The notes under the pieces were generated by a model. The model worked only from the letters and a program-made list of their open reading frames with translations, had not been told where the DNA came from and made no database searches. The position numbers and the translations under genes were made by a program. A DNA stretch of 9,502 nucleotides from Accumulibacter sp. (GTDB lineage: Bacteria; Pseudomonadota; Gammaproteobacteria; Burkholderiales; Rhodocyclaceae): positions 1-9,502 of the forward strand of contig DPSD01000415.1 in the NCBI GenBank assembly GCA_003538495.1, in the 5' to 3' direction. This document shows positions 1 through 7,473 of the stretch, piece by piece (positions within the stretch are counted from its first letter, which is position 1; every line of letters starts with the position of its first letter).

Positions 1-831
1 AACGAAGAGCTGGCCACGGTCAACACCGAGCTGCAGACCAAGGTTGCCGATCTGTCGCGAGCCAATAACGACATGAACAACCTGCTGGCCGGCACTGGCA
101 TCGCCACGGTGTTTGTCGATCATCGCTTGCGCATCCTGCGTTTCACGCCGGCTGCATCGCAGATCATCCACCTGATCCTCAGCGACGTCGGGCGACCGGT
201 GGGTCACCTGGGCACCAACCTGATCGGCTACGATGAGCAGCTGGTCGCCGACCTGCAGGCGGTACTCGATACCCTCGAGCCCAAGGAGGCACAGGTGCAA
301 AGCAAGGCAGGCCGGTGGTACATGATGCGCATCCGGCCTTATCGCACCCTGGACAACGTCATCGAGGGGGCAACCATCAGCTTTGTCGATATTACCGAGT
401 TGAAGCGGACCGAAGAGGCATTGGCGAGTGCCAACAGGTTATTGCGCTTGAGCGTTGTCGTGCGTGACGCTTTCGACGCCATTACCCTGCAGGACCCTGA
501 CGGCCGCATCGTGGCCTGGAACCCGGCAGCGGCACGGATTTACGGCTGGAGTGAAGCCGAAGCACTGCAGATGAACGCGCGTGAGCGGATTCCGGCGAGC
601 TTGCGCGACGACGCCCTGAGCAGGATCGATCAGCTTGGCCGAGCTGAAATCCTCGAGCCGCACCGCACACAGCGACTCTGCAAGGACGGTACGGTTCTGA
701 ACGTCTGGGTTTCCGCCACCGCTTTGGTGAACGGCGCTGGCGAGATGTATGCGATTGCCACCACCGAACGGGCACAACAACCGACGGTGGCGCGCGCTGC
801 CGGTGGAGGCTCCATTGACCCGCCAGGATAA
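1..831 (+). CDS. CheB/CheR-PAS type sensory protein, C-terminal part (5' truncated)
   Basis: The reading frame is open from the first base, so this is the last 276 residues of a longer protein. Residues 1-28 (NEELATVNTE then LQTKVADLSRANND) are the helical linker that in CheB-CheR-PAS fusions joins the methyltransferase part to the PAS domains. Residues about 24-140 form one PAS domain: they contain FVDHRLRILRFTP, SDVGRP, GRWYMMRIRPYRT and FVDITE, a combination characteristic of those fusions. Residues about 145-255 form a second PAS domain (DAITLQDPDGRIVAWNPAAA, YGWSEAEA, KDGTVLNVWVS). The tail after residue 258 looks disordered. In this family the protein senses a signal through PAS and couples it to chemotaxis-like methylation. 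The CheB and CheR parts lie outside the window and are inferred. No membrane segment is visible. The 3' end overlaps the next gene by 17 nt, which suggests joint expression. A plain multi-PAS protein or histidine kinase remnant is possible but less likely. Confidence 0.85.
   Translation, partial: NEELATVNTELQTKVADLSRANNDMNNLLAGTGIATVFVDHRLRILRFTPAASQIIHLILSDVGRPVGHLGTNLIGYDEQLVADLQAVLDTLEPKEAQVQSKAGRWYMMRIRPYRTLDNVIEGATISFVDITELKRTEEALASANRLLRLSVVVRDAFDAITLQDPDGRIVAWNPAAARIYGWSEAEALQMNARERIPASLRDDALSRIDQLGRAEILEPHRTQRLCKDGTVLNVWVSATALVNGAGEMYAIATTERAQQPTVARAAGGGSIDPPG
804..809 (+). promoter_or_regulatory. Shine-Dalgarno that selects the TTG start at 815
   Basis: TGGAGG lies five bases before a TTG in the frame of the following GGDEF-EAL protein. 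An upstream in-frame ATG at 749 would add 22 residues with no recognisable domain, deep inside the preceding gene. The TTG start gives an N-terminus (MTRQDKRRD) of the charged kind common in this PAS-GGDEF-EAL group. The start choice is an inference from the RBS and the N-terminal style. Confidence 0.6.
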
Positions 832-3106
832 GCGCCGCGACTTCGCCGCGCCGCGCGTCGCCAACCACGATCGAGGTGCCGCACAGGCCTTGCGGCGATG
901 CGCGGAAAACGCCCTCCAGGGCGGCCCTGCCCAGGCGGCCGAACACCTGGAGCTGGCGTCGATGTCGCCCGAAGCGATCGGCAAGGTGCTGCACGAGCTG
1001 CGGGTGCATCAGATTGAACTGGAAATGCAGAACGACGAACTGCGTCGTCGGCAGCTGCAGCTGGACACCGCGCGGGCGCGCTATTTCGACATCTACGATC
1101 TGGCGCCGGTGGGCTATTGCACCTTGAGCGAGGCGGGACTGATCATCGAGGCCAACCTCGCCGCCGCCAGCCTGCTCGGCGCCACTCGCAGCGCGCTGGT
1201 CAAACAAAGGATCAGCCACTTCATTGTCAAGGCGGATCAGGACGTTTTCTACCTGCACCGCAAGCAACTCCAGCGAACCGGCGAGCGGCAGACCTGCGAG
1301 TTGCGCATGGCGCGCCTCGACGGGACGCCGTTCTGGGGGCATCTCGAAACCGCCACCGCGCAAGAGGCGGACGGCAGCACGGTATTCCGGGTGATGATCA
1401 GCGACATCAGTCAGCGCAAGCACGCCGAGACCGAGCTGCGGATCGCCGCCGTCGCTTTCGAGTCACAGCAAGGCATGATGGTGACCGACGCTGCCGGGAT
1501 CATCCTGAGGGTCAACCGGGCGTTCACCGAGATCACCGGCTATCCCGCCGACGAAGTCGTCGGGAAGGTGCCAAGCGTGCTCGACCCCGGCCTGCACGAC
1601 GCCGATTTCGTTCTCGCCATGCGCGACACCATCGACCGCGTGGGTGGCTGGCAGGGCGAAACCCTGGACCGGCGCAAGAACGGCGAGGTGTATCCGGTAT
1701 GGCTCAGCGTCTCGGCGGTGAGGGCCACTGATCGCGGCGTCAGCCATTACGTCGCGACGCTGTACGACATCACGCAACGAAAGCAGGCGGAATGCAAGAT
1801 CGAGGCTCTCGCCTTCTACGACTATCTGACGCATCTGCCCAACCGCGTGCTGTTGCTCGATCATCTGAACCAGGCGATGGTCGCCAGTCACCGCAGCGGG
1901 ACCTTCGGCGCGCTGCTGTTCATCGACCTCGATCGCTTCAAGGCGCTCAACGATAGCCACGGCCATGACAAGGGTGACCTGCTGCTGCAGGCGGTCGCGC
2001 AACGCCTCCTTGCCAGCGTACGCGAATGCGACACGGTGGCAAGGCTGGGCGGCGACGAGTTCGTGGTGATGCTGGTCAGCCTCAGCGGGTGCCGAGAAGA
2101 TGCGGCCCTGCAGGCCGAGATCATCGGCGAGAAGATTCGTACCGCGCTCAATCGACCGTATCAGCTCGACGGAAGCGAACATCACTGCACGGCGAGCATC
2201 GGTGCCACCTTGTTCCAGGGACACCAGACGTCGATCGACGAGATCATGAAACAGGCTGATCTCGCGATGTACGAGACCAAGGAATGCGGTCGCGACCGTT
2301 TCCGTTTTTTTGACCCGGCGATGCAGACTGCCGCACTCGGATGCGCCGACCTGGAGATCTGCCTGCGCCGAGCGATCGGTGAGAGGCAGTTCGTCCTCCA
2401 CTACCAGGCGCAGGTGGTCGCCGATGGTCGCGTCACCGGCAGCGAAGCGCTGCTGCGCTGGCCGTGCCCGGAGCGCGGCGTGCTGCTGCCCGCCGAGTTC
2501 ATTCCGCTGGCCGAGCGATCCGGCTTGATCCTGCCGTTGGGGACCTGGGTTCTCGAAGCGGCCTGTGCGCAGCTCGCCCTGTGGGCCGGTCGAGCAGAGC
2601 TGGCGCACCTGAGCATCGCGGTCAACGTCAGCGCCCGACAGTTCCATGAGCCTGATTTTGCCAACCAGGTTCTGGCGATACTCGCTCAAACCGGCGCCAA
2701 TCCGAACCGCCTGCAGCTGGAATTGACCGAGAGTGTGCTGGTGGACAACGTCGATGATCTGATCCAAAAAGTCTCCAGGCTGAAAGCCAGCGGTGTTGGC
2801 TTATCGCTCGATGATTTCGGTACCGGCTATTCGTCGCTGTTGCTACTCAAACGCCTGCCGCTGGATCGCTTGAAGATCGACCGATCCTTCGTCCGCGACG
2901 TGCTCAGCGACCCCGACGACGCGGCGATCGCCACCGCCATTGTCGCACTGGCTCGCAGCATGGGGCTCGGCGTGATCGCCGAGGGGGTCGACACGGGGCC
3001 GCAGCGGGACTTCCTGGCGGGTATCGGCTGCGATGCCTATCAGGGTTATTTTTTCAGCCGGCCGCTGCCGATCGATGAATTCGAGGAGTTCGTATTGCTG
3101 GCCTGA
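815..3106 (+). CDS. PAS-PAS-GGDEF-EAL cyclic-di-GMP synthase/phosphodiesterase
   Basis: From the TTG start the protein has 763 residues. A helical, coiled-coil-like segment (55-90) leads into PAS1 (about 85-200, with YDLAPVGYCTLSEAG) and PAS2 (about 210-325, with NRAFTEITGYPADEVVGK and GEVYPVWLSVSAV). The GGDEF domain (about 330-490) has an intact GGDEF signature at 412-416. It also has an RECD inhibitory I-site at 403-406 at the canonical five-residue spacing. The EAL domain (about 505-755) keeps every residue expected for phosphodiesterase activity: E544, N604, E636, D666, D667, K687, E723 and Q743. Both activities are therefore possible; family precedent is that one usually dominates under PAS control. 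The usual AEGVET motif reads AEGVDT, a conservative change outside the metal ligands. No membrane segment is seen, so it is probably cytoplasmic. The gene overlaps the upstream CheB/CheR-PAS gene by 17 nt, consistent with translational coupling and a shared pathway. Confidence 0.95.
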   Translation: MTRQDKRRDFAAPRVANHDRGAAQALRRCAENALQGGPAQAAEHLELASMSPEAIGKVLHELRVHQIELEMQNDELRRRQLQLDTARARYFDIYDLAPVGYCTLSEAGLIIEANLAAASLLGATRSALVKQRISHFIVKADQDVFYLHRKQLQRTGERQTCELRMARLDGTPFWGHLETATAQEADGSTVFRVMISDISQRKHAETELRIAAVAFESQQGMMVTDAAGIILRVNRAFTEITGYPADEVVGKVPSVLDPGLHDADFVLAMRDTIDRVGGWQGETLDRRKNGEVYPVWLSVSAVRATDRGVSHYVATLYDITQRKQAECKIEALAFYDYLTHLPNRVLLLDHLNQAMVASHRSGTFGALLFIDLDRFKALNDSHGHDKGDLLLQAVAQRLLASVRECDTVARLGGDEFVVMLVSLSGCREDAALQAEIIGEKIRTALNRPYQLDGSEHHCTASIGATLFQGHQTSIDEIMKQADLAMYETKECGRDRFRFFDPAMQTAALGCADLEICLRRAIGERQFVLHYQAQVVADGRVTGSEALLRWPCPERGVLLPAEFIPLAERSGLILPLGTWVLEAACAQLALWAGRAELAHLSIAVNVSARQFHEPDFANQVLAILAQTGANPNRLQLELTESVLVDNVDDLIQKVSRLKASGVGLSLDDFGTGYSSLLLLKRLPLDRLKIDRSFVRDVLSDPDDAAIATAIVALARSMGLGVIAEGVDTGPQRDFLAGIGCDAYQGYFFSRPLPIDEFEEFVLLA

Positions 3107-3109
3107 TGT

Positions 3110-3125
3110 CCGCCGCGACCGGCGG
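3110..3125. terminator. Short GC-rich inverted repeat between convergent genes
   Basis: CCGCCG (3110-3115) and CGGCGG (3120-3125) form a perfect 6-bp stem with a 4-base loop. The hairpin sits in the 30-nt gap between the stop codons of the plus-strand GGDEF-EAL gene and the minus-strand gene. Its position suits a bidirectional terminator. Neither side has a T-tract, so it would be an incomplete intrinsic terminator at best, and high GC makes such repeats fairly likely by chance. Confidence 0.3.
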
Positions 3126-3136
3126 TTCGAGCGGCG

Positions 3137-3832
3137 TCATCGCGGCATCGGCCGCGCGATGCCGGCGGCGACGAGGGCCGCAAGGTCTGGCTCGCAAAAA
3201 CTCTCCGGGGTGGCGTCGAGCTCCGCGAGGCTACGCGGGAAAGCGAACAGGCACAGCGTGCTGCCCCCGTAGCCGGAGAGCCTGGCGACGTTCTTGGCGA
3301 TCAGCTTGAAGGCGCGTTCGGCCGTCCGGTCGGGGTTGCTGTCGCGGCGGTCATCGCCAGCAAGGCGCTGCAGACGCGCGAGCGAGACGATCGACAGATG
3401 GAAGGGCGTGCCGGCGTCACCGGCGCTTGCCGCGAAGCTGAAACGCGACGGCTTGAGCCGGATCTCGTCGTCGATGATGACGATCTGGATCGTCGCCGGG
3501 TCGCGCTGCCAGTCGAAGCGGCCAGCGAACGCGTCCAGCAGCGCTTGCGCATCGATCGCTCCGATCCAGGGCCGGAAGGGCGCGAGGTCGATTTTCGCGG
3601 CGCTTGTCCGGATCGCCGGGGCGAGTGTTCTTGCCAATCTGGCGACGAGCAGCGGCACGAAGCGTTGGTCGGTGATCTGGTCATGAACGTGAATGACGAC
3701 GGCCGCTGGCTGCAGCAATCGCCCCGGGGCGTCGCTGGCGGCGTACGCCAGCACCGGGCAGCAGACCGCGGATAACAGCGCGATGGGGTTTCGCCACCAG
3801 CGGCAGCTCGCGGCAAGCGGCTTTGTGATCAT
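3137..3832 (-). CDS. Exported archaemetzincin-like (M54-like) protein without zinc motif
   Basis: I chose the ATG at 3832 because it gives a clean signal peptide: basic n-region (MITK, R11, R14), hydrophobic core 16-30, likely cleavage after AYA31. An in-frame ATG at 3871 would add 13 residues. Neither start has a strong Shine-Dalgarno. The 231-residue protein has no exact family motif, but the order of its C-terminal blocks resembles archaemetzincins. HLSIVSLARLQ (145-155) resembles the VVSLARLR strand. RAFKLIAKNVARLSG (173-187) sits where R-x-x-K...HExxHxxG is expected. CLFAFPRSLAELDA (194-207) and FC (212-213) resemble the CVM-x-FSNSL-x-E-x-D...FC segment. HExxHxxG reads KNVARLSG, so both histidines and the glutamate are absent, as is the last Cys of CxxC. 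If the homology holds, it is an inactive, secreted relative of a normally zinc-dependent peptidase. The function is unknown. The CDS is well supported; the family call is an inference. Confidence 0.7.
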   Translation of the reverse strand: MITKPLAASCRWWRNPIALLSAVCCPVLAYAASDAPGRLLQPAAVVIHVHDQITDQRFVPLLVARLARTLAPAIRTSAAKIDLAPFRPWIGAIDAQALLDAFAGRFDWQRDPATIQIVIIDDEIRLKPSRFSFAASAGDAGTPFHLSIVSLARLQRLAGDDRRDSNPDRTAERAFKLIAKNVARLSGYGGSTLCLFAFPRSLAELDATPESFCEPDLAALVAAGIARPMPR

Positions 3833-3869
3833 AATCGGGTTCGTCCAGACTTTGCCAGGTGGGAAGCGC
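3833..3869. promoter_or_regulatory. 37-nt divergent intergenic region
   Basis: This is the whole space between the minus-strand start (3832) and the plus-strand start (3870). It is too short to hold two separate promoters, so at least one promoter must lie within the opposite gene. A CATAAT at 3830-3835 resembles a -10 box for the plus-strand gene, but no matching -35 element is visible at 16-18 nt. I cannot define a promoter with confidence. Confidence 0.35.
3857..3862 (+). promoter_or_regulatory. Shine-Dalgarno for the membrane protein at 3870
   Basis: AGGTGG differs by one base from AGGAGG and lies seven bases before the ATG at 3870. It supports this start over the far upstream in-frame start at 3693, which would place 59 extra codons antisense to the signal-peptide end of the neighbouring gene. 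Confidence 0.6.
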
Positions 3870-5009
3870 ATGCAGGATAGCTATGGATTGACCATTACTC
3901 TGGTCGACCGGTCGATCTCTTCGGTTGCCGACAGTGTCGACCTTGCAGTCGAATGGGACCCATGGGCGGTCGATGAGAGCGGCCAAGCCTGCAGCGCCCT
4001 GTCCGCGCGCAACCAGCGCGTTGGCGAACGATTGCAGGCGCTGCTGCCCGCGCTGCGGTCGATTCCGGTGCAGACTGGGGACCTGGCCGACGTTGTCGGT
4101 ACTGACGCCGATCCGGAGACGATGATACGACGCTTTCACCGCTACCGCGTGCTGGCCGGGCGCTGGTCGCGCGGCCCGCTCCTGATCCGGGTCTACGACC
4201 GCCTGCTGGTGGCCCACTTGACCATTGAGGCGGCCGCGGTGGAGAAGCTGGGCAACGATGCGGCAGCGGGTCTCGGCGAGGTGCTCGCCACGCTCTTGGC
4301 AGCGCTCGAATCGGCCACCGGGTTCCAGGTGTGGGACGAGCAAGGGCGACGGGTTCTCGCCGCCAGCGCTGCAGCACCGGTGCTGCTGGCGCAGCACGCG
4401 CGCGGCCTGGCGATCTTTTCGCGCGCGCTTCGCAAGACCCGCAGGATGCGTTCGCTGGGGGTGCCGAGCACGCTCCTGATGACCTGCGGCACGCTGCTGA
4501 TCGCCTTCCTGATCATCCGCGGTGCGTTCGCCCAGGGCACACTCGCTGCCCGGACCGATCCCGCGCGGCAGAAAACTTTCGTCACCGCCGTATTGCCGCC
4601 GCCTGTTTCCTCGTTCGGCGTTTTCACCGACTACGCGCTCGACGGCTGGATCGCCGAGTCGCCGCAGCAGCTTCGCCTGCCGGTGGGCCGGGCCGAGTAC
4701 ATCCGAGCGGCGCCGGGGGCCCGGTTCACGGTGCTGGCCACCAGCGACCGGGCTACGCCCTTTGTCCTGCGTTCGGCGTTCGAGGACCAGGGCGCTTTCC
4801 TGCGCCTTGGCGATCGCGGCGTGTCGTGGTCCGGGCTGTTGGCCGGCGTACCGCTGCTGCTGTGGTTGCGATTCGTTTGCTGGCCATGGGTGCGTGCCCG
4901 CGGCGAGCAGCGGCGATCGGTGCGCGAACAGATGACGCGACGGCTGATCGTGGTCGGCAAACTGATCGGTCTCGGGGCGCTGCTCTTGCTGCTCAGATTA
5001 TGGGCCTGA
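3870..5009 (+). CDS. Three-TM inner-membrane protein of unknown function
   Basis: The protein has 379 residues and I recognise no family. Residues 1-195 form a soluble, Ala/Leu/Arg-rich region that is probably mostly helical. Its end (RKTRRMR, 188-194) is strongly basic just before TM1 (about 197-220), which by the positive-inside rule places the N-terminus in the cytoplasm. Residues 221-318 would be a roughly 100-residue periplasmic domain. It has no cysteines and includes PVGRAEYIRAAPGARFTVLA. TM2 spans about 320-340. A short, very basic loop (VRARGEQRRSVREQMTRR) then leads to TM3 (about 358-377), which ends almost at the C-terminus. The layout would suit transmitting or anchoring something between cytoplasm and periplasm, but no catalytic motif supports a specific role. 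It is divergent from the archaemetzincin-like gene and convergent with the protease operon, with 46 nt to the next stop codon. That this is a real gene rests on the Shine-Dalgarno, the coherent topology and the uninterrupted frame. Confidence 0.8.
   Translation: MQDSYGLTITLVDRSISSVADSVDLAVEWDPWAVDESGQACSALSARNQRVGERLQALLPALRSIPVQTGDLADVVGTDADPETMIRRFHRYRVLAGRWSRGPLLIRVYDRLLVAHLTIEAAAVEKLGNDAAAGLGEVLATLLAALESATGFQVWDEQGRRVLAASAAAPVLLAQHARGLAIFSRALRKTRRMRSLGVPSTLLMTCGTLLIAFLIIRGAFAQGTLAARTDPARQKTFVTAVLPPPVSSFGVFTDYALDGWIAESPQQLRLPVGRAEYIRAAPGARFTVLATSDRATPFVLRSAFEDQGAFLRLGDRGVSWSGLLAGVPLLLWLRFVCWPWVRARGEQRRSVREQMTRRLIVVGKLIGLGALLLLLRLWA
3904..3915. repeat. 12-bp perfect palindrome near the divergent starts
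   Basis: TCGACCGGTCGA is a perfect palindrome starting 34 nt inside the plus-strand gene and 72 nt upstream of the minus-strand start codon. Its position would suit an operator for the divergent pair, but GC-rich DNA gives such palindromes by chance and I see no second copy nearby. Confidence 0.25.
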
Positions 5010-5010
5010 T

Positions 5011-5051
5011 CGGCGGCTGCCCGAACACATCGACCAGCGCAAGTGCCGCCG
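5011..5051. terminator. Weak inverted repeat between convergent genes
   Basis: CGGCGGC (5011-5017) and GCCGCCG (5045-5051) are perfect 7-bp inverted repeats separated by 27 bases. They fill the 46-nt gap between the membrane-protein stop and the protease stop. The long loop and the missing T-tract make this a weak terminator candidate on either strand; it may be incidental. Confidence 0.2.
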
Positions 5052-5055
5052 TGGC

Positions 5056-7473
5056 TCAATCCGGGAGCCGTGCGGCCAGCGACAGCCCGGCGCGCGTCGC
5101 TTGCGCCTTCAGCATCCGCGCGGCGTTCGGGTCGATCGCTCGCAGCCGCGCGTACGGCGGCACGGCAGCTGTTTCATTGCCCTCCATCAGGTAGGCCATG
5201 GTCAGGATTCCCAGGCCGGCTGGCTGGTCAGGCACTCGCGCCAGCACCGCCGTCGATTGTTCGCGGGCCTTGGCCGCCTGGCGCGAGCCCAGATACGACT
5301 GGGCGAGGTACAGCCGGCCATCCAGCGCCTCCGGGTTGAGGGCAACGGCTTTCTCAAGCGCCTCGATTGCGCGTCCGAGCTTGCCCTGGCGCATTCGGGT
5401 CTCGCCCAGATTGACCCAGGCGTTCACCAAGTCCGGCGCCAGCCGCACCGCAGTCTCAAGCGCGTCAGCGGCTTCCGGCAACCGTCCCAGGCGCATCAAG
5501 GCGTAGCCCTTGCTGCTCCAGGCAACGGCATTGCTCGGCTCGGCTGCGACGGCACGCTCAAGGTAGCCGAGCGCGCCGGCGGTGTCGCCCGAATTGCCGA
5601 GCACCTTGGCGATGATGATCTGCAGGCGAGGCAGCTTCGGATCCTGTTTTTCCGCCCGTCGCAAGGTGGCCAGCGCCTCCGGCAGCTGGCCGACGGCGGC
5701 CAGGCTTTCCCCGAGAGAAGCGAGGTCGTCGGGAGTTGAGCTTTCGAGTTCGTCCACCTTGCCGAAGGCGATCACCGCCTCCGGATAATTCCGTTGCTCA
5801 ATGCTGACGATGCCGTACACGCGCCAGGCGTGCGCCTCGCGTGGTGCCTCGCTGGTCGCCTGCCTGGCGTCTTCAAGTGCTGCCGCCGGTTGCCCCAGTC
5901 CGCGGCGCACGTTGGCGCGATTGGCGCGCGCTTCGACATTCCTCGGGTCAAACTGCAGGGCCTTGTCGTAGGCTTTTTCGGCGTCGGCCAGGCGGTCGAG
6001 GCGCGTCAGCGTGGTGCCCAGTCCGTTCCATGCCGGCGACAACTCAGGCGCCAGTTCGAGTGCCTTGCGGAAGGCATCTTGCGCGGGCCCGAGGCGCCCG
6101 CGTGCAAGCTCTCCGGACCCGACGGTGTGCCAGGTCTGTGCCTGCGACAAGGAGCTACCCTGCGGCACCGCGCCGGTCCTGGCATCGTCGCTCTTGCCCT
6201 GCTGCGCGAGCGAGCGGGCGAGCTTCTGCTGCAGTTCCGGATCCTGCTGGCCGAGCCGCAGCGCGACGCGGTAGGCACGGGCTGCGTCGGCATGGCGTCC
6301 GAGCGCGTCGTCGATCGCCCCGAGCATGCTCCAGCCACCGGCGTTGCCGGCGTCGAGCCGGACGGCGAGCAGTGCGACCTCGCGCGCTTCCTGGACGCGA
6401 TGCGCCTGGAGCAGCCAGTGCGCTTCGATCCGCCTGGGGGTCGCACCGCCCGGCATCAATTCGAGCGATCGGCCCAAGGCCGCTCTTGCGGCGCTGCGAT
6501 TTCCCTGGCGGTCGAGGAGCAGCGCTTTCTGGTCCCAGCCGTTGGCGTAATGGGGATCGAGTTCGAGGGCCGCGTCAAGCGCCGCAGCCGCTTCCTCGCG
6601 GCGGCCGGTTTCGCTCAACGCCCTGGCGAGGACGACGCGCGCGGGCGCCGAGGTCGGTTGTGCTCCGATCCATCGGCGGGCGTGCGCTTCAAGCCCCTGC
6701 CAGTCGGCGGCGACGGTCAGCGCATCGCCGTCGGCGAGCCAGCGTGGTTCGGGGCCGGGGACCGCATTCGCGGGCGCAGGCAGCTGGCCCCGCACCTGCA
6801 ACTGGTCGACACCGTCGGCCGAGAGCACCAGGTTGAGGCGCTGGCCGGTGCCGAGAATCGCCGTCGTCAGCCCGATCAACCGTCCCTCCAGGTCGAACAG
6901 GCCGCCGCCACTGGAGCCGGGCGAGACGGCGGCGCTGGTTACCAGCCGCGCATTGCCGTCTGCCATCTGCGTGGCGACGATCAGCCCGGCGCTGGCGCTG
7001 AGCCCGAAGCCCAGCGCGTTGCCTATGGCCAGCACCCGCTCGCCGACGACCAGCGAGTCGGCCTTGCGCAGCGCCACGGGGCGGGTGCGCAAGCCGTCGA
7101 CCGAGAGCAGGCAGACGTCGCGGGTCGCGTCGCTGCGCGTCCACCGGCTGGCGAGACCCGGCGCGCCGGCTTTGCCCTCATTGTCTACTGCTCCCGCCGC
7201 GCCCGTTGCCGCTGTCTCGACCCGGATCAGCGAGGATTCGCGGAGCACATGGCAGTTGGTTGCCACCTGTTCGGGCGCGACGACCACGCCGCTGCCCTGG
7301 GCAATTTCCGCTCCCTGGTCGTCGAAGGTGCGAACGGTGACCACTGCCGGCGAGACTCGCGCGAAGACCTGCTCCGGCGACAGCGCCGCGCCGGTAGCCG
7401 GCAGGGCGCCAGCGAAACACGCCAGCGCGAGCAGCATCGTCGAGAGAGCGCAGTCAGCAGTCGGCCCGGTCAC
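5056..7473 (-). CDS. Exported trypsin-like serine protease with TPR array (triad intact)
   Basis: The 805-residue protein starts at a GTG that overlaps the previous stop codon (GTGA) and follows a good GAGGAG. A hydrophobic segment (13-29, MLLALACFAGALPATGA) looks like a signal peptide, although its n-region has no Lys or Arg; an internal ATG at 7437 (Met13) is an alternative start. The protease domain (about 31-230) is trypsin-like in the HtrA/S1 style. The triad is visible: H75 in TNCHVL, D119 in RDVCLL and S188 in SPGSSGGGLFD. It has no PDZ domain. Residues about 250-785 instead carry roughly 15 TPR-like helix pairs, including AWNGLGTTLTRLDRLADAEK and AWVNLGETRMRQGKLGRAIE; the unit near 413-434 is short. 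TPRs usually bind protein partners, so this is probably a periplasmic protease targeted or regulated through its TPR surface. Cys74 and Cys121 flank the catalytic His and Asp. It is second in an operon with a catalytically dead paralog. Confidence 0.93.
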   Translation of the reverse strand: MTGPTADCALSTMLLALACFAGALPATGAALSPEQVFARVSPAVVTVRTFDDQGAEIAQGSGVVVAPEQVATNCHVLRESSLIRVETAATGAAGAVDNEGKAGAPGLASRWTRSDATRDVCLLSVDGLRTRPVALRKADSLVVGERVLAIGNALGFGLSASAGLIVATQMADGNARLVTSAAVSPGSSGGGLFDLEGRLIGLTTAILGTGQRLNLVLSADGVDQLQVRGQLPAPANAVPGPEPRWLADGDALTVAADWQGLEAHARRWIGAQPTSAPARVVLARALSETGRREEAAAALDAALELDPHYANGWDQKALLLDRQGNRSAARAALGRSLELMPGGATPRRIEAHWLLQAHRVQEAREVALLAVRLDAGNAGGWSMLGAIDDALGRHADAARAYRVALRLGQQDPELQQKLARSLAQQGKSDDARTGAVPQGSSLSQAQTWHTVGSGELARGRLGPAQDAFRKALELAPELSPAWNGLGTTLTRLDRLADAEKAYDKALQFDPRNVEARANRANVRRGLGQPAAALEDARQATSEAPREAHAWRVYGIVSIEQRNYPEAVIAFGKVDELESSTPDDLASLGESLAAVGQLPEALATLRRAEKQDPKLPRLQIIIAKVLGNSGDTAGALGYLERAVAAEPSNAVAWSSKGYALMRLGRLPEAADALETAVRLAPDLVNAWVNLGETRMRQGKLGRAIEALEKAVALNPEALDGRLYLAQSYLGSRQAAKAREQSTAVLARVPDQPAGLGILTMAYLMEGNETAAVPPYARLRAIDPNAARMLKAQATRAGLSLAARLPD

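Noticed and set aside
482..1423. 313-codon minus-strand open frame across the junction of the first two genes
   Set aside because: Both underlying plus-strand regions are clear PAS coding sequence; the antisense product is low-complexity and Arg-rich.
1463..2767. 434-codon open frame on the minus strand under the GGDEF-EAL gene
   Set aside because: It lies fully antisense to an unmistakable GGDEF-EAL coding region and shows no family motif.
3693..3869. N-terminal extension of the membrane protein to an upstream start at 3693
   Set aside because: It overlaps the signal-peptide end of the opposite gene, and a good Shine-Dalgarno marks the ATG at 3870.
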